Assembly (NCBI GenBank): GCA_015478945.1
Contig: JABUQX010002406.1
Span: 1 to 43,483 of the forward strand
Source: Trachelipus rathkii
Lineage: Eukaryota > Arthropoda > Malacostraca > Isopoda > Trachelipodidae
DNA: 43,483 bases
Direction of reading: 5' to 3'
Shown here: positions 10,490 to 22,263 of the stretch, one piece after another
Layout: each line of letters opens with the position of its first letter
How positions within the stretch are numbered: position 1 is the first letter of the stretch
Made by a program: the position numbers and the translations under genes
The notes under the pieces: generated by a model
The model's database searches: none
Seen by the model: only the letters and a program-made list of their open reading frames with translations
Told to the model about the DNA's origin: nothing

Positions 10490-13010
10490 TACAAAGATAT
10501 GAACGACCGTAATAGGACAATTGGAGCAAAATGGGCAGATCGGGGGATTCCTCTCCCCCCCCCCCGTCACAATTAAGAAATCCATGAGTGAGGTTGGTAT
10601 GACCGAGACTCAAACGAGCCAGAACCACCTCCAATTAAGGGTTTTGACGTTTCGTAGTTTGGCGCCACGAGCATCCTCTGCCCAACATATTTGCCAGCCA
10701 AAGAGGAAACCCCGCCGACGTATAGAGACGGAGAAATCCGTAGCAGGGAAGAGGCCCAGGCGTATAGCAGGAGGAAGGTATTGGACGCTCGACACCCTAC
10801 GAGTAACCGCTTGTTTGGCTTCCCTATCGACTTGTCCATTTCCAAAAACATCCACATGGGAGAGAACCCAACAGAACTCAATTCTGTGATTCTACACAGG
10901 CAACAAGCAGAGGGACGTTTGAATGGCAAAGACCAAAGGGTTTCGGGTCGATCGGTCAAGCAATGACTGGGGACCCCTTCTAGGGTCGGAAAAGATGGTA
11001 TAGTTACCCTCAGGGGAGATGGTTCACCTACATGGTCACCGCTATCAGTTCAGCCGAAAAAACAGACAAATACGGTGGAAGGATGTGGGAAACATTGATG
11101 TCCGGAAACACAGCCGAAGTCCACACCCCTTCCTCCGTTTTTTGGAACCATCAGTGTAAACTGCTACAGAGTCGCTATGGACTTTATGGTGCAGAAAGGA
11201 ATCCCTCAAATCCACCGGGTGTGCCTCCGCCTTTGTTAAAGATTGGTTCCCGTTGCAAATAGCAGGAGGCGATAAGCCAAATTTTAAATGGTACGAGTTT
11301 CAAATCATAGTGCAATCAACCGCCTCGCTGAGGAGGGTTGAGCAGAGCGAGATGGAAGTAACAAACCCAACAAATGGTCAATAAGTAGGTTGTGATGGAC
11401 GCGCTCTATAATAGATGTCAGGCGAGAAGGTAGGAACTGAATACGGAGGAATAATGAGCAGCATGGGCTGCTTCCTTCGGCGGGATAGGGGCATCACCCC
11501 GGCTCCACCTCCAGGCTTTCTTCCGGAGGAAACGAAATGCTCCCAGTGGCTATTCTCTCAGATCCTTCGGACCTGCATGGGATCGAAGAGACGGAGGTAA
11601 GACAGGAAGGTCTGCCCATATATGGCCCAACCATAGTCTAGTTTAGCCTGCACCAGCAATGATGTATAAGGTGGAGCTGGTTGTTTGTCCGTCTCCCCCA
11701 GTTTTAGAGGTGAGGTGCTGTATGAGATCCAAGGATTGGCGGCTTTGAGGTAAGTAATGTGAGGAAGGTAGCGAGGGGCTCCTCGAATGGCAAACCCAAG
11801 AACCTCGCCGTCAGCTCCACATGGATGAGTGAGCCACAGAGGCTTAATATAGGATGCGACTGTATTCGATTCCTACGACGGGGATTTCTCGGAAAAGCAC
11901 GACTTTAGTTTTCGACGTGGAGAATGTAAAGCCACGTGAATAACACCAGGAGATCTTATCGATGGCGAGCTGAAGTTGGCGCAACATACAAGAAAGTTTT
12001 GCTCCAGTGATGTACAGGGCAAGATCGTCAACAGAGATGGAGCAACGCACCGAGGTAGGGATGGAATCGACTACTTCATTGAAATCTATTGCGAAAAGCA
12101 ACACGCTCAGTACACCTACCTGAGGCACCCTTTCTTCCATTGCAAAACGTTTCAACTGTGTAGTACCACAATAGGCTTGAAACGAACCATCCGACATTAA
12201 TAACTGAAGGAAGAGGGGAAGTTGCCCTTTGAGGCCAGAGGAATGAAGGCTTCGCAAAACCCCCATCCATCACGTGGTATCATACGCCTTTTCGAGGTCA
12301 AAGAGAACGGCTAAGGCTGTTTTGTTGAAAGCAAATGTCTCACGAACGTCGTGATCTAACCGGAGATGATTTCGAGTAGAGTGATGGTGACGAAAACGAA
12401 ACTGATAGTCAGAAAATGCATGGAGTCGCTTCAACGTGGGAAGCCACCAATCTCTCCATGAGCTTGTATGTGTTGCAGGTCAATGAAATGGGGCGTATTA
12501 TCGGAAGAAGTTGGATCCTTTCCAGGTTTGGGAATGGGAACAATATATGCAATAAACCAGACATGAGGGAAGAGTCCCTCCACCCATATTCTGTTATATA
12601 GGCTGAAAAGGAATGCAGTGGTAGAAGGATGAGCATGCCTTAGCATCTGGAAGGAAATCCCGTCAGGGCCAAGCGCTCCATCCTTACATAGTTTTAGGGC
12701 ATCTTGGAACTCTGATCTGGTGAACGATCTGTTGTATGGAAGGTCTTCTCTTTGGAAAACAGAAAAGTCCCGAGTCTCCACCCGCAGGCAATCAGAACGA
12801 AAAGGATCATGATACCGGGAGCCGTGGGAGCAGGAAGCGAAGTGATAGACCAACTCCTCCGCCACGACCAGAGATGACATCAGAGGTATGCGGGCCATAA
12901 GCACGGAGGATTGGTGGATCTGTATGGTGCTTTCGGAAAAAATTTCTCACCTTATGAACCGATGATACAGGCGTAGAAGAGTTAACGCTGGAAACATAAG
13001 TTACGAAAAT
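10490..13010 (-). pseudogene. I-type ORF2 remnant: RT, RNase H, zinc motif
   Basis: The longest open piece (12431-12904) carries the RT fingers with GALGPDGISFQML and IVPIPKPGKD. The reading then shifts frame to RPISLTCNTYKLMERL (12409-12636). The palm box at 12024-12032 reads SVDDLAL, so both catalytic Asp residues survive while the usual aromatic is lost. The RNase H starts with an intact VYTDGSKK (about 11137-11163), and a later DVFGNGQVDREAK block (near 10840) holds its final conserved region. The C-terminus has CPFCSNC followed by a His and a Cys (VVHIFVDC). These parts lie in at least four frames, so no functional protein is encoded. Confidence 0.8.
10553..10566. repeat. C homopolymer (about 13 bases)
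   Basis: A cytosine run interrupts the 3' part of the I-1 ORF2 remnant and shifts its frame just upstream (in element sense) of the Cys/His motif. It could be real slippage or a sequencing-length error. Confidence 0.8.
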
Positions 13011-13544
13011 ATTTAGTTGATTATGGACTTTAAAATCTTTGTGGACGGATCCAAATCTGAAACTCTATGGTGCTCACCATTCAAAAGTTTATAAAACATC
13101 ACGTCCGCCGAGAATTAGTAACCATTTGCTGGATATAATTTCACGTCATCATGGGTATTGAGAAAAGATCGACAATAATATTAACACGCTTCTTTCCTGT
13201 ACTTTTCCATCACCATCAGGAGTGACTTTCTTCCACAGATAGATTACATTACTCAATTACATCAAGGCTTCAAAAACTTTTGGCAAAAGCGCTGATCTAG
13301 TCATTATATAAGAGAAAAGATTCCATGTATAAAACCAGTTATTCAGCCCACCGACGCAGCCGCTACCAAGGTAGTCATTGTGCGACCCCATATAGGTCAT
13401 ACCAACCATGCACATGTGCAGTAGACGCCCGAAGTTCCTTACCCTCTCGTCAGTTCTGCAACAATCTTCATTGATTATAATGCATTGACTGCTCTTAGAA
13501 GTCCCTACCTAGTCGCTGCTCATACCACTCCGAAATGCCTTGCC
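13011..13544. other. Unassigned sequence between LINE copy I-1 and a (TA)n tract
   Basis: No ORF or motif was recognised. It may contain the 5' flank of the truncated LINE and ordinary intergenic DNA. Confidence 0.45.
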
Positions 13545-13794
<250 letters not shown>

Positions 13795-13869
13795 TTGCCG
13801 TTTCACTTACATCTCATAGCTTGGCAGTTTTCCTTTCTTGCCACAAACTAGGAATTCTGCCTAACATCT

Positions 13870-15568
13870 AACGGGTAATCAATCGTATGAATCTTCTTTC
13901 GTTTTATCTTGAAACGAAATTAGGGGTCAGTTTTCATGACACCACCAAACACAAGCAGCTACCCAGTGGCTCAGGTAGTTTCTGTACAAATAATAATAAA
14001 AAAAAGACGGTTCGTCTTGGACGGAAAACCTTATGGCAATGTTCTGAGAGTTCTCTTAGCTGTGGGCTTTAACGATATCGAATATGACATTCCTACATCA
14101 ATTAAATGTACCCTATTTATGGACTACCTCGCCTTATAAGCCACTTGAACCAAATAACCATATCTAGAAACACGCATTCAAACGGCCATAAACTGCAACT
14201 CCGAGTGAGGGGATGATAGGGTACCTTTAACGTTTTCCCGACAAAAACCAGCACGAACTTATTCCATTGAAAAGGTACTAGCAGCTCATCCAGTTTCAAA
14301 TTCTTATTGTTTATGGCTCACTAGTACAAAACAAACATAGCCAGATTTCTTGGCCTCTCGATGAATCCTTCACATATTTTCCCCATATACCTCTTGTAAA
14401 CATGGATTGTCGCCGTTCATTTGATTTACTCCACCACCTTAAATCAAAAAAGTGGAGGGCTGATAGAAAAACACTTGCGTCTACATATTGCCTTCGTTCG
14501 AGTTAAAGTTGAATACGGCTGTATAACGGACAATAATTTTTTTTTTGAGTCAATGTACAGGACCCACCACGACTCTCAGAGAATACGGACAATAATAATC
14601 TCCAACTTACCTCCGCCTACTAGACCAAATACAATCCAAAATGAACTCGGAATAGCGACGGGCATATTTCCTGTCACCCAAGGTGAGCCTTGAAGTAGAA
14701 ACAAGCACCATGTCGTTGTTTCTCAGAAGAGAAAACCTTCCCTATGTGCGACACATTCATCCGTCTCCAAACTCCATCTCCCTCTGCATAACTCATCAAC
14801 ATCGTGACTCTTATCTCGGCAATAATAATTATTTTATATAACGTCTAACCTCATTTACTGAAGTACTGTCACATAATACGACAGTAGTTCTCCGGCAATT
14901 TTTCACCCCTGGGTTGTTTCACTCTCTCTAAATTCACTAAGAAACTCATACACCTGCCCTTAATGAAAGTTTGCATTTTTTTTTCATTCTACCATCCGCA
15001 AAGACTCTACACGAATGGTTCTCAATCGAAGGGTGGGATGGCTGGTGCCCCAGCCGTCTTTTCCGATCGCCCAATCTCTCATACCCTCTCCCCTCATGCA
15101 TTCGTATCTACTGGGGAACTGATAACCTTATACGTAGCGCTTTCGAGACTTTGCCTCCTCAACTGCGACGAGCCATTTAAAATATATTTTGATGCACACA
15201 GTGGAGTAGAGTTACTGAAAAGTATAACCACCACCATCTCATATGCTATACTTGTCCAACGATTTCTGCCACTACTCCATTCCTACAAACATTTATCACA
15301 TTTTGTTGGATTGCATCCCACCTCAGAATCCCTGGTAGATTTAAATCAGAGTTGAGGAACCAAGAAAGTTTTCTGCCGACTTCACATTTTAAAATATTCT
15401 ATTCCTGGTATCTGTTTTTGTGGGTGGCGTCATCCAGAGCGAAAGATAGTAATTATTGTTCCTCGGCTCCTTCTATTTTAATTATATGAAATCTACAGCT
15501 TTTTTTCGGGGCTCGAAATCGGTTCCTGTTGGTATGTTGGGGGGAAGAATATAAAAGAGGAAAAAAAG

Positions 15569-15604
<36 letters not shown>

Positions 15605-16229
15605 TCTGCGCCACAGCTCTAGCTAAACTGTCAATTTTTCCACATGCTCCAAAAAATAACTTCATTCCTTCGACAGACATTCTTCATATTGATCTGGGAT
15701 TCAAGCTATATTGACAAGAGTTTTGGGGGACCGACTGCAATGGGGCAAAGATCTGAAGCATTAAACTTGTTTTAAAGAACTAGTCCTCCTAGTGTCGCAG
15801 CAGTCGCCACCAAGAGTTAGTACTGGCCTGCCTACACATAGGCCAAACAACCCTTACTCAAGGTAATTACATGTCAAGGGATTCTCCCTCCGTTCGCCAG
15901 TTTGTCGCCTCTGTGCGCCTCTTTCAATACATCACCTGCCTATAAAACGCCCTTACATTGAGCTTTACACGTCACAAGTTTCTCTTTGAAAACCTTAAAA
16001 GAAAGACTGCGACACATTTTGACAGATTCGTTCTCCTTTCATTTCGATGTCATCTTTACGTATCACCAGCAACTAGGTATCTTAAATACATTGTAATCCA
16101 GTTTCCAGCGACACCAACACGCGTTACATCTAGCAATCATCTCTGGGCGAGTTTCCACATAGCAGCTCCCAAAGCTTGCAGTGATCACTTCATTATTATT
16201 GCTAAAAATAATAATAATAGTAATACTAA
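13870..16229 (+). mobile_element. I-type LINE remnant, copy I-3
   Basis: Plus-strand remnant related to I-1. The palm block GFNDIEYDIPTSIKC leads to FMDYLAL at 14116-14136, where the second catalytic Asp of the xxDD box is now Tyr. A connection region follows, with an RVKVEYGC block (near 14500) and a degenerate LRRENLP block (near 14730). RNase H begins at about 15010 with YTNGSQSKGG, the first catalytic Asp having become Asn. A late block LARLHIGQTTLTQG-like (near 15815-15860) precedes the 3' UTR. The copy ends in A5 and interrupted AAT units at 16204-16229. It contains many stops and an A33 insertion. The 5' boundary is uncertain. Confidence 0.75.
15569..15601 (+). repeat. Poly(A) tract of 33 bases inside the I-3 RNase H region
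   Basis: A pure A33 run preceded by interrupted A-rich sequence from about 15555. RNase H-like reading resumes after it (ATALAKLSIFPHAP). The tract therefore interrupts the older LINE, consistent with a small poly(A)-tailed retro-insertion (about 15480-15601), although a clear target-site duplication is not evident. Confidence 0.85.
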
Positions 16230-18651
16230 GGAATGTTTTTTGATGATTTGCAAATGGTTTAAAGTGAAAAAAAATTCATTACAGTTGTACTATAAACCAG
16301 AATTTAAAAAAAAAATCTTTTTCTATAGGTTTCCAATGTTTAAAATTTCGTGCGATCCTCAGCAACGAAAAAAATTTAAATAGTTTTGCAAGTTAAAATA
16401 GTTAAATAGTTTAAATAGTTTTGCAAGTCTCTGGCTTTATTGTTTCGCATTAACTTCTAAAATTTTAGTAATTTTGAACGTATTTAGGATATTTTCATTG
16501 AAGTTTTAAAGATGATCTATATGAAATTTTGCATTTATGATTTTTTTTTTTAAATGAAAACTTTAAGAGTTTAAGTGACGTTTCTGAATCTCAATTGTCT
16601 TTTCTTTCAATTCAAACATCTTTTTGCTTCTCATTTCCTTCCAACAATCTATAACAACGTCCATCAGAGGGCATTACGAACTCTGTTGGCGAGTGGTTGA
16701 CTTGCTTTGAACTAGTGATGGCCAGAAGGGACGGCACATGCCCTTTGTAAGTAAGGTCTGTTCTAGAAAAGAAAACAAAAAAAAACCGTCCATCCGATTA
16801 CATATTAACGAAAATTCTGATCTATAAATGAATATCAAATTGACAGAGTTATTTACTTGATGAAATCAGTTTCCATAGAGTTTGTGTTACATACGTTCAC
16901 TGCGGCAAATTATTATTATCACAATATATCAATTTCTTAAGAGCAGAGATAATCAACAAAGCAGATAATGAAATCCATAAGATGTAAGACTTTTATCGAG
17001 TACTCAGCAATTATGGGATGAGAAAACCGGGTGCTTTAAAAACTACAATTTAAACTTATGAAACTTGCCACTCTTCTTTTTCAGGGACTGTGGATTTGGC
17101 CTAGTTTTAAAGAGCAAATTTATATATTTTCCGGTTATTGTTAACTCTGTGACGCGGAGTCCAATGTTCGAATCCCGCTGATGGAGAGTAAAATATCCCT
17201 TGACTCATTTAAAATCGATGTCTGAAGCCTAAAACCATGCTAAAATGTGTTTGATATAAACAATGTTAAAAAGTATTTAAAAAATATTATAAAATCAAGA
17301 TATTCTTAAATAAAACGAACTAATAATTTGGAATGAATTTATAAAACGTAAAAAGGGCGCCTGGATCCTTTCTGCAGTTTTCAACTACATCTATTAAGCT
17401 ACTTTCCATAACCTTGAAATCAAATCACTAAAGTCCTTTGGTGAAAAGTATTGCCCAAATTGTTAATATGTTTATGTTGTTATTTACGTTTTTCTCAGAT
17501 TCTCTTAAAATGCCTAAAAATATACAAATTTAACACTTAAATTAAAGCGCTCAATGGTTGTCATAATTATGTATATTGTTCTTACTCTCAAATCTTTCAA
17601 GCGATTTAGGTGTTAGAATCTAAAATCCTTCTCTCAAAATTACATTCCAATCCTATTCAATTGTAACTAGTCTTACAAACATCTTTGAATAAATATATAT
17701 AAATTTGATGGCTAGACCAAGTCCTATTCAGATATCGCTTTTATAATAATAGCTTTCATTTATAGGAAAAATCATTAACGTTGACATAAGTTCTAATAAG
17801 CTAGTTATACAAACAACTTGATGTTTTTTATTTGAAGTTCAAATGAAAGAATTGAGATTCTTATCATGCTTGCAAAAGATCATAGCGAGAATATTAGTTC
17901 ATTTCGGTTTCAAGTAACAACAACTCTTCATTATGAATTTATATTCACAGGGATATTCCACCTGAATCGAGGTTCTTGCACTACTTTAAAATTATTTCAA
18001 TTTACTATACCATTTATTAAAATGAAATTTCTTACAAAATTTTAAAAATGTCTAATCTCTCTCAATAAGATGAAGAGCCATTTATAAAGATTACCAGAAA
18101 AGATGAACTGGAACTATGAAGCTATAAATATAACAAAGCAATTAGGCCGATTTATAATTTCACCGCAAAATTAAGATTTTTTTAATCTATGGATCAGAGT
18201 CTAAAAATTTCAAAAACTATTTCCCCATTTTAATTAATAATTTATTAACTCCTCATGAATAAAATAGAATGCAAATGTGCTTAAAACAAACAATTCTTTA
18301 CTTATTACTTAAGCGTAGCTTAAATATGTTGCTATACATATAAAAAAAATATCATTGCATTTTAGTATTATATACGACACCATTCATCCAGTAACCGAAA
18401 CACCAATCCAACTTGGGAGGCAAAATTTTAAACATTAATTTCTTTCAAATTAAATCCAAACTTCCCACCTCGAAACGGAATCTTAATCATTATTATTTCC
18501 ATACTCAAAACTGGTTTCCGTGTGATCATTTAAACTAATAAAAATATTTCAGCAACTTCTAGTATGTATAAGAGCAAAGCTTAATAATAATAATTCTATT
18601 AAAAACGTGAAATTAAATATTAACCTAAAACAAAAATGTTATTTCGGACTA
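16230..18651. other. Unassigned AT-rich non-coding DNA
   Basis: No exon, LINE block or RNA gene was recognised apart from the weak tRNA-like head at 17085-17210. A small local duplication of TAGTTTTGCAAGT occurs near 16381-16427. The sequence is very AT-rich with short ORFs only. Confidence 0.5.
17085..17210 (+). repeat. Possible tRNA-derived SINE head
   Basis: An A-box-like TGGCCTAGTTT (17097-17107) is followed by a strong B-box-like GTTCGAATCCC (17166-17176), 69 nt apart. The sequence between them does not fold as a normal tRNA, so a decayed SINE or tRNA pseudogene is more likely than a functional tRNA. The 3' body of the element is not delimited. Confidence 0.35.
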
Positions 18652-19740
18652 TAAATAATAATAATTTTTTTGAATAGGTGAATATGCACGCATGAAAAGA
18701 GATTATAATGTGTCAGTGTACTAAAAACCGGGGGAGTTACTAAACTAATCGACATGAAGTGGTGATGAAAGGTTTAGATCTTACAAAGTATTTTCAGTTC
18801 ATAAGAAAAAAAAACCTTCACTTCCAAAGTGAAGTAATAATTCAAGTCGATTCCGGAAAGGAATGGTAATCATATCGGGTAAACGCATGGGACTAAGGGC
18901 TCAGATGGCCTCGGAACCCACAAATATCTTGCTGATCGTAAGAAGGCCACACGAAGAGCAAAATGGGCGGGAACGGGTTCCTACCCTCGGCATGTAAAAT
19001 CCATACTCGAGATTGGTAGGTCCTAAAATTGGTCGAAATCACCTTTTAGCAGCGACTCCATGATATCTTATGAAGGGTCAAACGTTCCGTGGCTTGGTAC
19101 CACGAGCATCCTCCACCCAATACGTCTGCCAGCATGTGAGGAAATCCTGTCGAATACTAGTGCAAAAATCTGTTACAAAGAGGTGTCCCAATCGTACGTC
19201 AGTTGGAAGGTATTGTCCATTTATTGAATTGTGGGTTGTTCCATGTTTGGCCTCCTTATCAGCTTGTTCCTTCCCTAAAACTCCAACATTTTCATGTGTA
19301 ATGAGTAGACGAACCTTTTAACGAAAGAAATTAAAGGATTACCTGTTGACCGATCAAGCAACGACAGAAGTGCTTTTAGAGTTCAAGAAGATTGTATAAT
19401 TCCCATCGGTTGGGATGTTATCAATTCTGATCACAGCCATAACCAACCCTATCAGCTCGGGCAAAAAATTGACAAATAGGTTGTCAGAATGTGGGAATAT
19501 GGGTTATAGTAAGATCCAGGTAGCTAGATGATGCTCTCACTCTCCAATCCGTCTTGTACCCACCGATGAAGACCGGCGTGGAGTCTTTGTGGATTTCTTT
19601 ATAGGACATCAAGGAATCCTTTAACTTCACAGGATGTATTTCTGCTTTTGTTAAGGACTGCATCCGGAAGCATACAGAAGGGGGTGGATAAACCCATTTT
19701 GTATCGTTGTTGCTGAAATTGTAACGCAAGATCGATCCCT
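18652..19740 (-). mobile_element. I-type LINE 3' fragment, copy I-2
   Basis: Minus-strand fragment alignable by eye with the 3' third of copy I-1. It has a SLTKAEIHPVKLKDS block (near 19610-19650), a degenerate RNase H start VFIGGYKTD in place of YTDGSK (near 19560), a stretch matching the region after RNase H (19070-19150), and the same 3' UTR as I-1 (18680-18790). It ends in A7 and ATT units at 18652-18671. Nothing upstream of the connection region remains, so it is strongly 5'-truncated, and its frame is broken. Confidence 0.75.
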
Positions 19741-19852
19741 TGGGTAGTCAGAAGAAATTGAAGGTAAAGTCACAACCCCAGCTAACTGCCAATAAGCAGG
19801 ATTGCGGGGACAAGATCGAAGAAGCAGATAATACCAATAATAATAATAATAA

Positions 19853-19904
<52 letters not shown>

Positions 19905-20150
19905 TCATCACCACAATCATCATCATGTTTATTTGGTAGAGGGAACATAATAAGTACCTAAAAGCAACATCCCCGTTTCCCCCCCCCCCCCAGTTCCAGC
20001 ATCAACAAACGTTAGTAGCAAAGTAAAATCTAATGGGGAGGTGGGTTCCAAAAGCTACCCCCCCTTTCGACTATCCACGTACCCCCATCTCCCATTTATT
20101 GAGGGGTATAATAACGCAATTGTCTTACCAGTTTTCAAAATATTTTCTGT
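19741..20150. other. Short unique stretch with (AAT)n and C-run
   Basis: This contains the (AAT)n tract at 19835-19903 and a C homopolymer at 19979-19991. The remaining sequence has no recognisable coding motif. Confidence 0.5.
19835..19903. repeat. (AAT)n microsatellite
   Basis: Uninterrupted AAT triplets apart from one AAAA slip at about 19850. Reading it in frame gives poly-Ile, poly-Asn or poly-Leu ORFs, which are artefacts. Confidence 0.97.
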
Positions 20151-20151
20151 A

Positions 20152-20221
<70 letters not shown>
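20151..20221. repeat. (AAT)n microsatellite
   Basis: About 23 near-perfect AAT units with unique sequence on both sides. Confidence 0.97.
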
Positions 20222-20222
<1 letters not shown>

Positions 20223-20307
20223 GATTCTGTCCACCCACAGAAAAGGATAAAAGAAAACCTGACAAACAGATTAGACAACCTTTAAAAGAAAAAAAGAAAA
20301 ACTTACC

Positions 20308-20488
20308 TTTTAAATAATAATAATAATAATAAGAAAGACAAAATATCTTACTAAATAATAATAATAATAAAAAATGACAAAATATCTTTCTAAATAATAA
20401 TAATATAATATATAATAATAATAATAAATAATAATAATAATATAATTAATAATATTAATAATAATAGTAATAATATAATAATATATAT
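20308..20488. repeat. Composite (AAT)n / GACAAAATATCT tandem array
   Basis: Short AAT blocks alternate with the spacer GACAAAATATCTT, giving a higher-order unit of roughly 45 bases repeated about two to three times. The array then degenerates into AAT/TA mixtures and ends at the 3' end of the family B LINE to its right. Confidence 0.85.
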
Positions 20489-21611
20489 CATGTCATCATT
20501 ATTCTTCCTTTTTTTAATAATACCCTCCAAATCCTTGAAGGTGAGTTGGACCATGCATCGGAAGAAGAAGAAGTAGTAAGAGAATATGAAACAAGTCGAA
20601 AAAAAAAAGCCCAGCCTTACGCTCCCCCTCTATATCCTATTAGTGAGAATTCGTCGCAGCCAAAAATCCGTCCTAGACTTCACGGGACCGCGATGGACCC
20701 TCACTATGTAAATCGTCAATGTGTAAGGGTTCATTCCCCTGGCTCCAAGTGGGCCAGCAACCATACCCCTCTACAAAACCCAGGCCATTCAGCTCACAAT
20801 TGATCCACCTTAATTATATCTCTTTTTATTCACATTTTAGTCCTTCTGCAATTATTTACTGACTCCAACTTTTTCTTCGGTCTCTCCAGCCGGTCGAGAT
20901 TCTCAACACTCACCACTATACATCCGCTTAAACCAACAGACTGTCAATCATGTCCTTTCCCACTGACCAAACTATGTCAACAGTACTTCCATCGTTATTC
21001 TCCATCATTTACCTCCTTTCTTTCACACACATACTCTCTAATTACGTTTCATTCTGCATTTTAGTCAATTTCTTTCACACCTACCAGCCCAAGATTGCCC
21101 ATCTGAACACGTTGAACTTTGGATCTATACTCTTATTCCAGACCATACTCACTACTATACATTAACACAGGTAACAACATACCCCTCATGTAAGACGCTA
21201 CGCATCTACCAAGACCTTAGTCCTTTACAATCCACAATGATTTAAATTGCAAACCAGCCCACCTTTCCTGCATTCACAACTTTCCTACTACACTGCATCA
21301 TTCCGTTTCCCAGTTTTCATCCAGAGGCATATATCCTAAATATTAGAACTTGACACTTGTTCCAGCTGCTCACCATCTAGCATTACTTCACACCGAGGAC
21401 TGTCCTCACTCACAACCATTAAACCTTAACTCTTATATACGTTTACTTCAAACTCCTGCCTTTTTACACACCCATTACCAATTTCCTCCTCAAACTCTCT
21501 TCATGATCTTATTGGCACACCAAAACAATCATCCGCATATAATAGGTAGGGCACCCTCCACTCACCTCCATTCTAACACCATTTCCTGCCACCCCCATCT
21601 TTAATTCTTTT
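20489..21611 (-). mobile_element. Family B LINE 3' fragment, copy B-5
   Basis: Minus-strand sequence matches the 3' half of copy B-1 (38740-41711). It contains the post-catalytic RT segment and the C-terminal VQMGNLGLVGVKRID-like block (near 21090), followed by the shared 3' UTR with TGGGCTTT and CCGATGCATG words. It ends in ATGACATGATATAT at about 20485-20500. Frameshifts are frequent. The 5' truncation point coincides with an (AAT)n tract at 21612. Confidence 0.75.
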
Positions 21612-21612
21612 C

Positions 21613-21705
<93 letters not shown>
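21612..21705. repeat. (AAT)n microsatellite
   Basis: About 31 AAT units directly at the 5' truncation point of LINE copy B-5. Confidence 0.97.
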
Positions 21706-21710
<5 letters not shown>

Positions 21711-21772
21711 GACAATATTAGCGAAAAATAATGTGAAATTTTAAAAATACAATTATTATTACTTAATCAATA

Positions 21773-21790
21773 AATATAATAATAATAATA

Positions 21791-21820
<30 letters not shown>
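21773..21820. repeat. (AAT)n microsatellite
   Basis: AAT triplets with one slip. A short AT-rich unique segment separates it from the tract at 21612-21705. Confidence 0.95.
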
Positions 21821-21821
<1 letters not shown>

Positions 21822-21925
21822 CATACTAAATTACATATGAATAATATGCATACAAATGATTACAATTAAGGTCTAAACTCTATAAAGTAATACAGAAAGA
21901 AAGAAAACAAAAATTCGGTAAAGCC

Positions 21926-22263
21926 CTTCTATACAAGCGCTTAAAGCGCGACGACAACGCAAGTTGAATATATTTATTTTATGGGCGTTTTAATCGCGTT
22001 CATTGACATCAATTGGCGTTTGCTAAGCGTCAAAAACGCTGCGGTTTTAACGCTTATATTTAAGCGTTAAAAACGTCGCGTTTTTAACGCTCATATTTAA
22101 GCGTTAAAAAGGTTGCATTTTTAGCGCTCATATTTAAGCGTTAAAAACGTCGCGTTTTTAGCGCTCATATTTAAACGTTAAAAACGTCGCGTTTTTAGCG
22201 CTCATATTTAAGCGTTAAAAACGTCGCGTTTTTAGCGCTCATATTTAAGAGGGAGTATGGAAG
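21926..22263. mobile_element. Candidate MITE with imperfect terminal inverted repeats
   Basis: The left end CTTCTATACAAGCGCTTAAA (21926-21945) and the reverse complement of the right end (22244-22263), CTTCCATACTCCCTCTTAAA, agree at 15 of 20 positions. Between them lie six 37-bp palindromic units. The length of 338 bp, the inverted ends and the absence of coding potential fit a non-autonomous DNA transposon. No target-site duplication is obvious, and the superfamily is unknown. Confidence 0.45.
22027..22248. repeat. Six 37-bp tandem palindromic units
   Basis: Units start at 22027, 22064, 22101, 22138, 22175 and 22212, each exactly 37 bases. Each consists of a 27-base dyad (arm GCGTTAAAAACG, centre TCG, arm CGTTTTTAACGC or CGTTTTTAGCGC) and a 10-base spacer TCATATTTAA. 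The first unit and one middle unit are more diverged, while the later ones are almost identical. The units are CpG-rich in an AT-rich setting and could form serial hairpins. Confidence 0.95.

Larger units (their letters stand above)
10197..13010 (-). mobile_element. 5'-truncated I-type LINE, copy I-1
   Basis: Reading the minus strand gives, in order, a reverse transcriptase (about 12990-11840), a connection region, an RNase H (about 11165-10790), a terminal Cys/His motif (about 10550-10490) and a short 3' UTR ending in A7 plus about four AAT units at 10197-10217. An RNase H domain together with a TAA-repeat 3' end is characteristic of the I clade; the Drosophila I factor has both. The endonuclease and ORF1 are missing, so the copy is 5'-truncated, as is typical of target-primed reverse transcription. 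Several frameshifts make it dead. The exact 5' end near 13010 is uncertain. Confidence 0.82.

Noticed and set aside
22027..22248. CRISPR-like pattern of palindromic repeats with short spacers
   Set aside because: The 10-base spacers are the same sequence in each unit, the context is an arthropod genome, and there are no cas genes. It is a tandem palindromic minisatellite.
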